From NCBI GenBank assembly GCA_011037195.1, contig JAAEAF010000117.1:62001-126000 (forward strand): a stretch of DNA of 64,000 nt, written 5' to 3'. The stretch comes from Triatoma infestans. Taxonomy: Eukaryota; Arthropoda; Insecta; Hemiptera; Reduviidae. Numbering within the stretch: position 1 is the first letter of the stretch; every line of letters begins with the position of its first letter. The notes beneath the pieces were generated by a model, which saw only the letters and a list, made by a program, of their open reading frames with translations, ran no database searches and was not told where the DNA came from. Position numbers and translations under genes: made by a program. Of this stretch, positions 22,301 to 34,300 are shown piece after piece.

Positions 22301-25300
22301 ATTATTAATCCCTTTCTTCTTTGGCTAGTTGTTGCATAAACAGTTTAGAATTACGACACCATTTCCGAAGTTCATACCCAAAACCTTTAAAAACACTAGT
22401 TAATTCCCATTGTAATTTTATTAACTCAACTTGGCTGTCACATCCGGTCATGACATCATCCATATACAAATTATTTCTTATTATTTGAGCTACATGTTGG
22501 TTATCAGTTTCTATGTCCTTCGCCATCTAATTAAAACAACTAATCATTTAAAAAGAAGCTATGTGGTACTGTAACTGTTAAAAGTCTATATTGCGTAATT
22601 TCTTTATCAAGTAAGTCTCTCCATAAAATTCTTTGCTAGTCTACTTAAGATCTATCGGTTAAAATCTGACAGAAAGCCAAAGGTATGGCATAATCCAAAG
22701 ATGGGTTCTCGTCAGAGGCAACATATTTCCAATTAACTTTAAATGAGCAATCCTGGATTTTGCACCATACTGACGAATAATATTTCCGTCAGAAAAAAAT
22801 TGGAAAGTTTTTAGAATTTGCTACTGCCACCAAGATCTGCACCAGCGTCGGCTCCAAGCGGGGTCTCGCCCAGACCCTTCTGCGCTTATCGCCGCGACCC
22901 TTTTACTCGTCAGTACATGAAAGTAATATGAAATAATTTAAAATTATTGAAAACAGCTCAATGAACGACCGGGGAACAAAATATTATTCAAGCTGATTCC
23001 AGAAGTAGTACGGAAGCTGGCATTAAATATTACCCTCATCTGCGTTGTTTTTTTAAGTATTGGATGGTGCGGCAAATAATAAAATGAAACAGCAAAAATT
23101 TGTTGAGTCGGAACCACTTCCATATTCATTGATGAATTCTTTATATTTAATTTTTAAAGTGGGATTTTTTCAGAAATTTATGTTCCTAACTCAAAAAACT
23201 GCGTTTAGCGCTATTTAAAGAATCTCCGAGAAATGAAGGGTCTGATTTTAAGGGTTATTTTACAGAAAAGACTCCGTTTTCAATTCTGTTTAACATAAAT
23301 AAATTTACTTCACCAGCTACTCAGGTTCCTGATTACTTCTGTCAATCGGTTCTACCTTATCAGAGTGTGAATAAGGACAGTGTTGTGCCATACAACTGCC
23401 TTATCTTCAGAATTTGTTGGAATACATCCAGACACAAACCAGCCAAATTCTGAAGTTATCAGACAAATAAAGCCATGTTGTAAGATTTTTGGGCATAACC
23501 CGCTCTCTTCCATTTAAAAAGAATACTACAGCTCCCAAAATTCCTTGGGAATTAAAACAAGGATCTGCTAATCTTTCTGAAATAGAGCTTGGCAAAGTCC
23601 ATTTCTTTATTTTAAAGTTTTCTTTTGCAAGTTCAGGTTGTAAAATTATCCTATATCAACTTTCTTTTCGTTTTAAAATTAGTTTAGCGTGATTTAGTTG
23701 GCATTTAAACAATGGACGCTCTGCATTACTGAATTATGATACCAACTATCCGACTTTTTGAAGTATATATAGTCAAATTTAGTTTCACTGAGACTTCTCT
23801 ATATAGAAGATTTAATTCTGACCCTTTATCTAAAATTACCCTTATACTTATTGTTTTATTCTCATTATCATAAATGTACAGATAAACAGTAGATAAGTAG
23901 TACAATAAAGCCTGATCTTTAAAGTCGCTGGATTCGAAAAGAAACAACCTATCAAATCTGATTTCCTTTTAAAAGCAAGTTTCTTCTTTCAGGTTGATGC
24001 ACCACATTTCTTTATGCCTTCCTTGACAGTTCTTGCAATTAAACAATTTACAATCCTTCACTCTATCCCAGTTTTAAACATTGCCAACATAGATCACTAT
24101 TTTTAGAAATACTCTACGATCCTCTATGGACTTCCCAAAACTGCTTACATACCTATAATTTCCGTTTTTTTTTTTTTTTTTAAAGGATACATTCAGTTTC
24201 CTTAATTAGATTACAGTATTTACTATTATCTCCTCCTTTTAAACCAAAAGATTTCAACACTCGTTGATTATCTATCTTCTTACTAAAATAACTGCTATTA
24301 TTTACAACCTTTGACTTATAAGATTCCAACCAAATACACCTGCCTTCTAAATGTTTCCCTAAATCTTCAGACTTTGGATAATCTTTATTAGAAGCAGCTT
24401 TTTCCTAAGCTAAAAGGGTATCTCGGTTCAACTTAGATGTAACCAAATAAACTAATATACGTGGGCAAGGTTTAAAGTTTTCGGCGTAGTAGTGAAAATG
24501 AGTTTTTTTATTTTAAATAAATGCATTTATTTGTAAGTTTAATCTCTCTTTAGTTCAATACACTTTGTCCAACGTTTCTCCAATAACTGGGTTCCGTCCC
24601 TGAAGTGCGATTCTGGAAGGTCTTCAAAATATCCATTTACCGCTGCTATCATCTTTTCATTTTACCCAAAACTTTTTCCAGCCACAAATTTCTTAAGGTT
24701 TGGGAATAGATGAAAGTCAAAGGGGGCCAAATCTGGCGACTAGGGAGGATGTTCCAACAATTCATTCAAAACCCTAAATTTTTCCATTGCCAAAGCGCCT
24801 TTATGGGGGGGGGTGCATTGTCCTGATGAAAGAGGATTTTTTTTCTTTTGCAATCCAGGCCTTTTCTCTCTAACTTGTTCATCTAGCTGGTCAACAAGAT
24901 GTGCGTAGTATTCCCCATTAATTGTTTGACCCTTTGGCAGGTAGTCAATTGAAAGAATTCTTTGGAATCTCAAAAAACATATTTTTCAGTGCAGAGTCAC
25001 TGGCTTCTACCCGCTGCTTGGAGTGTTGGTTTGTCTTGGGTGTAAAGGGGTGAGCGACCGTTTCATCCATCGTAACAAATCGGCGCAGAAAATCTGTTGG
25101 ATTCTTCTTAAAACGGCACAAACATTGCTGAGAAACTCGAATCCTCATTTGCTTATGATCAGCATTTAACAGATGGGGCACCCATCTTGCACAAAGCTTT
25201 CTCATACTGAGTTCTTCGTGTAAAATGTGCTGTACCCTTTCTTCTGAGATCCCTACAGCCTTAGCTATCTCATACGCCTTTAATCGTCGATTATCTAGAA

Positions 25301-28300
25301 TTATATTGTGTACCTTCTCGATATTTTCTTCGGTAGTTGCAGTTTTTTGGCCGCACTTCGATGTATGACCACGTTTAAACTCAGCTGCTCATTTTTTTTT
25401 ACTGTTGATAACGAAGGTGCAGACTTCTTATTACCAACTTTGGATGAATTTCTGTAGGCCAAAAACCATCCAAAACGAAGAATTTTATGACGGAACGGTA
25501 TTCAAGTTTATTCATTTTGTCAAAAATACACAACATAATTGCTTTCAACACCGTATAAAACAAACTATTTGCCCGATCAAATTCACATTTGGTTTTATTG
25601 TTGCAACAAGTATGCCAAACATAACAATGCAGTCATTTCATTTGTAGGAGTGCCATCTATGGGCCTGGCCGAGAACTTTTCACCTTGCTCTAGTATGTCC
25701 CCAAGAAGGAACTGCTAAATTAAATCTTTAAATTCTAAATTCTTAAATTTTTTCGAAGATTGTTAAATAACTTCCTTAAACCTTTGGTTGATGAAAGCGA
25801 AAATTAACAAAAAATAGATGCTGTATTAATAATTTGTAGTTATATCTGTCCTATGCCAGTTGTAAAGATCCTATGCCTCGCTATAACTGCTGCCTCCCTT
25901 CTGAACTTCCTACTAAATGATGATGTTTTTTTACATTACACAAACTTAGTTCATTGTGAATAAGTGATTAAAAACTGTCATGATATGTTACCCGATTTTC
26001 ATGTAAGCCATTTAACTTTGGCAAGTTAAGAGAAGGCAGTTAACACTTAACTTCTCTCTCTTTGCCAATTTTACTGTCGTTAGAAACATTATTAATCTTC
26101 AATGATACAAAATTTTCTATTAGTTATAATAACTTGGATTAAATTTTAAAAAACCTAACCTCAAATTTTCCTCTCTCAACATCTTGTTGCTTTAGAAATT
26201 CCTTATTTTCAAAAAAAATCATCTTCATTTCATCTTGAACACTCCAAAATTTATCCCAGATTCTCTTCAGTGAACAATAATCTCTAGTCTCCAATGTTGT
26301 TTTTTGCTTTGAATACATTCTTCAATAAAATTATTTATCCGTGTTAATGAAGAGGCAATTATTTCTCTAGTGTATTAACGTAGATAATGTTAGTTCACCT
26401 TTTTAACATTTCTCGGTGAAACTGAGTTTTGTTGGACAAGATGGCTGGCACCGCTCCCACCTAACCTTCATATAGCACTACACGTACGTCTTCCACATAA
26501 CATCGATATTTAATATTCCTCTCTATTTGAAACTTTAGAAACTGAAATGTTTTGTTAATACTATATTAACATATTTTTTTCCCCGTATTTTTTTTGCAAT
26601 CTATTTAAAAACGGTTTTTTAACTTTTACAAATAACTCATCACTTCTATTCGCAATCTTTTTTTTTTTTAGGGAATTGAAGGATCTGCGATTAAAGGCAT
26701 CCGATATCATTATCTAATCATTAAATGAAAGTGATGTTTATCCTGTTATATTGAAATATTGATAAGATATATTAATATGTTGTTAGCATAATTTTTATGG
26801 ATATTCTTGAAGACTAGATACGATATTTTAATCATCGATATTTGAAATCGATATCATTCACAACTTTCTCTTACTGCAATTATTATTGCACTTGTAAATT
26901 AATAAATTTCTTTCACACTTTACAGTAAATTTGTTGGTTTATTTAGACTGAATGTGACATTCTCGACTAGCAGGCAGCTTTCCTTTCAATATTAACAAAA
27001 TTTAACATTAAGGGGACTATTTTACTTTGCGCTCCATCTTGCGGTAGTTGCACGGCGCGCTTCGCTTTTTTCTTAGGTGAGCGATTTTGTTAGTGAACAC
27101 TTAAGTTTTAGAATATCACAATTCCCCAAAGAATTCATCAGTTGTGCCTTTGGTCTCTTACAAACAAATAACTAGCTCTTAAAATTCGAAAATACGAATT
27201 TATTAACGTTATAAATTTATTATTTAGAGTACGTGATTTGTTTTTCTTATTGCTTTAAGATGAATAATGTATTTTTAAGATTTGTGAAATTGAGTTTTTC
27301 CCTTTGAATAACATGTTCGAGGTCACCATAGGGCAAATTTATTTCTGAAATGATATGTTTAAAAATAAAAAGTAGAAATTAGAAGCGCAACAGTAGTGAG
27401 AAGAATAGAAATGAAGCTTGAGAGAATAAAAAAATAAGTAAAAAAGAAAAAATATTGTTTTTCTTGTAGTAATGTATCGATTAATTAATAATCGGAAAGG
27501 GTACCCGTAGTATCTAGTGCTCTATGAAGGTTAGTAGTAGTTAGAAGCAGTATCCAGCCAACTTGCCTAACATTTTTATCCATTTCCCTATCGTACCTTC
27601 ACCGGTAGGCATTTTATTTTTGTGCAGATAGAGGCAATTCAAACAGATAATGAATCAAGGAAATGAGGAATTGTATAAGGAATTTCTTACCTCAGCCGAA
27701 ACAGATTACAAAATACCTGAAATTTTCTTCTTCAGTTCCAAAGTATTTATTATTTTTCCAACTTCCTGAATTATTAACCTTTCCAGATATGTCCAAATAT
27801 GTATCTCGCCGGTGCCTCCGAAATATGTAGCGGAATGAGTTGCCTCGTGCAATGGTTGACTAACTTGTCTAACTACTAAAATTTAAGGTTAATAATTGCA
27901 AGAATGAACTTGAGAAATAATAGAATATTTTTATATTTGTACTATCCAAGTAGTACATTCAAACCAATACAATAAAACAAAAAACAATCATATTTTACTA
28001 GTTCTGCTACACATATCAGTGTTGCCCACCATTACCAACAAAACCAACAAAATTTCCCAATTTGGCATCCTCATACACATAAAAACCAAACAAAAGTTAA
28101 GTGTTGTTTTTCTGGAGAGGACATTTTACTCTGATTAATAATGCAAATACTTTTTGTAATATTTTGGAATATATTGTAGGTGATGTGTTTTATATGTTGA
28201 AAATGAAAGTTGTTTATTAATTTACCTCCTTAATATCTACTATCTTTGTTTCGTCATCAGTTCTTAGTATTCAGTTTGTTTTTTGTTAAAAAGAAAAAAA

Positions 28301-31300
28301 AATGATGCTTATAGAAATAAATATGATTATATCTGTACCTACTCTCAACTGTTACAGCTCTTGGCTGATAGAAATGTGAGCATAAGCACTCTGCTTGAAG
28401 CTGCTATAGGAAGTGCTGGTAAACTATATTTACTTAAATATTTACTAAATAAAATTAAAACAACGATTATCTTGAAGATTTTGTTATAATGTTCATTTTC
28501 AAAATTCATGAAATAGCTTGTAATGAATGAAAACACATCAAACCGACTTATTATCCAGTATTCATCGGTATTTTGGAACATACCATATCTGATTTTTTCG
28601 AATCAGTATATATATATATATTGACAATTCAATATATTGATCGATTTTTTTTGATATCAATATATTTATCTGTGACATTTAAAATTCTGGGATGACACAA
28701 AATTTAAAGGTTTCTGTATGGAATCCTTTGGAGTCCTTAGATTTGCACATTTGAAATTTTGAAATTATATTGCTACAAGAAGTTAGATATTTTAATATAG
28801 AAGTGGAAATAAAAAGTCTCAAAGCGAGGTTAATCTGAAATAGTAAATAAATCGGTAAATATTGTTTTGCAAAACTTGTTTCATTTTAACGTTCTCTTAC
28901 TGTTGGTAGAAAGTATGGTGTTCATATCAAGTTTTCATTGGAAACTAGACATTTTGGAGCCCCTGAATCGAAAAAAATTGTTTTCAGAAATTAGTCTGTG
29001 GGGGGTGGGGCAAATTCAGCATAATGTACAAATAGAAAATTGCAGAAAGTTCAAACTTGAAATTTCGTTTAAGTCGCTTAATAAGATATTAAGTTTAAGA
29101 TAATCTGAGGACCCGGACAGTAAGGTTTTGTACGAAATCAGCCAACCATATGCACCCCTTTATTGATGGCATTTTTTAGTGTTTTGTGATTTTCTCAAAA
29201 ACGGCTCCAATGAGTTTCTTTAAATTTGGTAAATCAATTGCACGTAAAGAGTTACAACTTGTGTCGGAAGCATTTTTCCAGGAAAATTCATTGCACGGAA
29301 TATGAGTGAGGGGTGATCTGGTTTTTTCTAATGTCCATTTACTTATATTATATAAACCTATCATCAAAAATAATATTAATCAGAATAGAATGCATTGCCA
29401 AAATTCCGAGTTGAAAAGAAATCAGTTGACCGGAAGTGTGTCTTTTCAGATTTTTTTTTTGTTTTCCGCGCTTTTCTTGATAAACTACTAAAAAAGTTTA
29501 TTTGAACTTAATATACAAACTACACGTATGTAGTGATCTATCATTTGTGTTTCAAACATTTTTCAAAGTAAGTAAATTGTTTCTGGAGGACCTGGTGAGG
29601 TTACGCTTTCTTCAACAGTCGTTTTCAGTTGAGGATTTCCTAGCGATGCATGTAATATTTAAACCATTTAAATTATTACTAAAATATTTTGGCTTAATTC
29701 ATATTGACTAAGAATCGTAAATAAAATTGCGTCTGTTAAAGAGCGCATCATGGTTAAAATACCAGAAACATGCCCCCCCCCATAAAATTAGATTAGTTGA
29801 TAGTGATCAGGGATAGCCGGCATTAGCCGAGTCACTGGGTTATTTTTAAAAACTCATCTTGAAAAGCTTGCCTTTCCTTCTAGTTTGTTTTTTTTTTTCA
29901 TATAATAAAATTTAATATTATTATAAAATCCTTGTTTCACCAATACTTAAGTACAAAATAGGATAATCAGCTCAGTGGTAGCACAATGGACTTGGAATTC
30001 TTCTGGTAATATTTGTACAATTAATTGCACTGTTATGTCTTGTGTCTCTACTCCAGTGTCGGCTGGCAGTTTTCTCAGTCTAAAGATAAAGTTATTATTA
30101 AGGCATCAAATATTAGAAAACAAACTGGTGTGAAACTCTACGTTGCGTTAATATAATTAGCATGTATAATGGAGTTGATGAGGAGAGAAATTGGGATTGA
30201 TTAATTAAATAGAATTGTCTAATTAGACGAGATATGAAGACACTGTTATAATATAGCTATATGCTTACACACACTGCACTGGACTTTTAATGATTTTATA
30301 GAATAAAGGTTGAGAGTAGAGTTATGACGCGATGCGATGTATATGGTTGAATCTGATAGATAGCTGATGTCTAGATCTCTCAATGGCTTATATACAGGTT
30401 CCGTTCCCCACTCTAGCCTGCTTAAGTGAGAGAGTACCAGAGAGAAACTGTTTTCTCTCGGTCGGGCTTGTGTTCTCTCTCTTACCGTTACAGCATACAT
30501 TTTCTTCAGATCTGGAATTTTCACTTAATGTTTAGTTATCTTTCAATAAACATGTATGTTAGGTGATAGTAGGGATATACGTTGGTTTTCCCAATATCAG
30601 ATAGATTATTATTATTATTCCCAAAAGGGGAGGGAAGTAAACCCTACGCTATCCAAAGCCCCCTCGGGCCCATATAGGTGCCCCTAAAGAATACCTACCA
30701 CTGGGACTAGAATGAAAATCCAGGCCCAGGTTTTAACCATCTAACTTTCACAACAGACCGAACAAATCGGACCAAAACCTTAAAAGGACACAGCTTAAGA
30801 TCCTCTACCGACATCCTATTCCGGCCGAAGGTTCTAAACCTAATCTCCTCACAACCCAAACAATTCGTCATCAAATGCATGGGTGTTTCCTCCTCAGTTT
30901 CACAAACGCTACAAAAAGGGTCAGGCACAAGTCCCATTATATAGAGATGTCTCCTTAAACCACAATGCCCAGTGAGGAATCCAACCAGATACCTGAGGGA
31001 GGTCCGTGAAAGACATCGGACCCCACTACTCAAAGCTCCGTCCGGGCCCCCAATGAGCATTTTAGACTGCCGACAACCCACTGCACTCATCCATAAGGAT
31101 GAGTGCTGTGAGGTCATCCACGTCTGAAAGCCCGACAAACATGTGCCAGAAGACACACCAAGAGCAGGCTCTGGACCAATGAAAGGGAGAGAGGCACCCA
31201 ATTTGGCAAACCTATCCACCTCCTCATTCCCAAAAATTCCCATATGACCTGGAACCCAGACCAGAAGCACATCCTTTAATGAAGAAAGATCTTCCAGCCT

Positions 31301-34300
31301 TTTAGAACATTCCAACACCAATCTGGAAGTGAAGACACATGAATTAAGCGCCTTCAACGCAGCCTGGCTGTCCGAGCAGATACAAACACCTTTTAAATTA
31401 GTGTTACGCACCCTCTCATCCAAAATACAGCAAAGAATTGCATAAACCTCACCCTGGAAAACGGTGGCCCACTCACCAAGAGGCGCTACCAAATGATCTC
31501 CCGTCTCAAAATAGACGGCAGCCCCAGACCTACCATTCATCCTGGAACCGTCCGTGTACCATCGGAGATAGTTCTCCGGAATCACACCAGACGGACCCAG
31601 GGTTAACCAATCTTCCCTAGAAGGCAACTTAACCCTGTAGGAATGACCAAAGACAAAAGTCTTCAAATTCCTATCAGAAGGGAAACCTGTAATGGGAATC
31701 CTTAAAAGCATCTCACGATAAATGGCAGAATGACCATATCGCTTACCTGCCAAAAACCTGCCTGTTTAATTCTATAACAGGCTTTCATTGCCTGGTTTTT
31801 CACCTCCACAAAAAGAGGTGGAATCCCTAACAAAGTCTCCATAGATGCGGTCGGTGTCGTCCGAAACGCTCCAGTCACCGCCAGACAAGCCAAGCGTTGG
31901 ACTTCTTCCAACAGCTGCCTAGCGGATCGTGTTTCAATGCGACGCCACCACACCAAAGCCGCATATACCAATCTAGGTTTAATGACCATGCAATAAATCC
32001 AGAACATCATCCTGGGAGTGATTCCCCAGTTCTTACCTACAACTCTTCGACATTGCCAAAAGGAGATTATCGCCTTTTGATGTTGTGTCTTAACATGTTC
32101 CGACCAGTTCAATTTACTGTCGAGAACTACTCCCAGGAACTTCACTGATTTGCTAACCTGTATGGAAGTACCTAACAACCTAGGAGGTGTAAAACCTACT
32201 ATCTTCCTTCTATGAGTAAATAGAATTGCCTGGGTCTTAATAGGATTAATAGAAAGACCCTTATCCTGTGTCCAACAATACACCATGTTAAGGGCGCTTT
32301 GCATTAGGTCCGAAATAGTGGACAAACAGCGCCCTAACAATAAAATAACCCCATCATCGGCATATGCTTGCACATAAAATCCCGATGAATTCATCCTAAC
32401 CAAAAGGTCATCCATGACGATGCACCACAACTTAGGTGAGAGACAACCCCCTTGAGGGCAACCTCTCCCCACTTGTACTATCATGGTGCGCCCGCCAAGG
32501 GAAACCTGTATAACCCTACTCCTAAGATAGACACCTATCCAATTGATTAAGACGGGATGTATACCTTTTCGTACCAAGGCATCTTCCAGAGCATCAAACG
32601 ATACTCTGTCAAATGCCCCTCAACATCAAAGAAACACCCTATGGCATATTCTTTTATTTCCAAAGCAGATTCTATCCTTCCGACGAGACAATGTAATGCA
32701 GTCTCTGTCGACTTACCCACAATATAAGCATGTTGGTTAGGATGGAGTGGATGATCCCTTAATGGGCGATCAGTAATATACCTATCCACCAACCTTTCCA
32801 AAGTTTTCAAGAGGAAAGACATAAGACTAATGGGTCTAAATGCCTTGGGGTCGGAGTAGTCATTTCTTCCCGGCTTGGGAATAAAGACTACCCTTACTTC
32901 TCTCCATAATGTTGGTACATAACCAAACATCAAACATCCTTTAAACAATATTAACAATACCTTCGTCAGCACGTCCCCATCCTTTTGCAACAGACAAGGA
33001 TAAATCCCGTCCGGTCCAGGTGACTTGAAAGGTGAGAAACTTTGTACTGCCCAACTAACTCTATCATGTGTGACAACCTCATCTAAGGTGGATACATCTT
33101 CAAGGTCCCATTTCCTACCACCCACCAAAGACGAAGCAGCATTTAAACCAATATTATCCGGGAAGTGAGTATCAAGCAAAAGCTGCAGGGTCTCCCCTTC
33201 CTCCCTGTGAAGGAACCATCAGGGTATCGTAGGGTACCTAATGACTGTCCCTATCCTTACTAAGAATCCGTACCAATCTAGATGATTCCTGGAACGAATT
33301 TATATCCTCACAAAAGGATCTCCAGGAATTCCTCCTGGCTCTCCTCAGAGCATATTTATATGCTCTTTTAATACTGTTATAACTATCCCATGATTCCGAA
33401 GAATCAGCAAGGACAGCCTTCCTGTATGAGCCCCTTACCTGTCTCCTTAGTTTTTCCAACGAAGAAGACCACCAGGGATTCTTACTATCCTTAACCACCT
33501 TGGGAGGACCAGACTCCTCGAATGAGGATCTAATGTGTTCATGAAGAATACCAGCCTCCCTTTCCAATTCCTCTATGCCATCAGGGGCTTCTGATTGGAT
33601 AGTCAGTTTATCTTCAATAATTCTAGAATATAAACCCCAATCCGCCCTCCTAGGATTCCTATAACTAGCCAGGGTAATTGGATCAATCCCCAGACTAAAC
33701 CTAATCATCCCGTGATCGGAGATGGAAGCCTCAGGACTCACCCTCCAATCCTTAATCAGACCACTAAAATTCCTAGAAGCAAGGGAAATATCAATAACCT
33801 GTCTTCTAATCCTAGTAACAAAAGTGGGTTCAGTACCCCTATTCAGGACCTCTAATCGCGTGCCCACCAGGAAATCCATGAGAGCGCGACCCCTACCATT
33901 GGCGTCGCTGCTGCCCCAGACAACATGATGTGCATTCGCGTCACATCCTATTATAATAGGTATGTCATTGGTCTCCGAATACCGAACCAAACCCATGAAC
34001 TCCTGAGGAGGAGGATAGGGGCCATCATAGGGGAAGTAAGCCGAAGCCACAACTACGTCGCGACGACGCCCACCAACCCCCAGTCCAACCCTCACCGCAC
34101 CAAGTCCCGAGAGCAGAACTGTCGAAGCAGGACAGCGTCGACACTCCGACTGGCAAGAATACATGCCCTAGGAATGTCCCCGCCATCCGCCACGAACAGT
34201 CTGCCATCAACCACACTCAATCCTCGAACCAAACCTTTAAAGGCATAAGGTTCTTGTATAAGAATAAAATATGTATGCAACTTAGCAATACAACGGCATA

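Larger units (their letters stand above)
20832..28092 (-). mobile_element. BEL/Pao LTR retrotransposon with nested mariner
   Basis: LTRs of about 268 bp lie at 20832-21100 and 27826-28092 in direct orientation and are clearly alike. The element reads on the minus strand, so the right copy is the 5' LTR. A 4-base AAAG lies just outside each end (20828-20831 and 28093-28096), consistent with a target duplication. Pol remnants occupy 21690-24000 in the order integrase, RT, protease (reading leftwards to rightwards in the window), with gag to about 26350. A mariner sits at about 24456-25694. The whole is inside an intron of the zinc-binding gene, antisense to it, and ends 265 bases before that gene's 61-nt exon. 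Confidence 0.85.
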
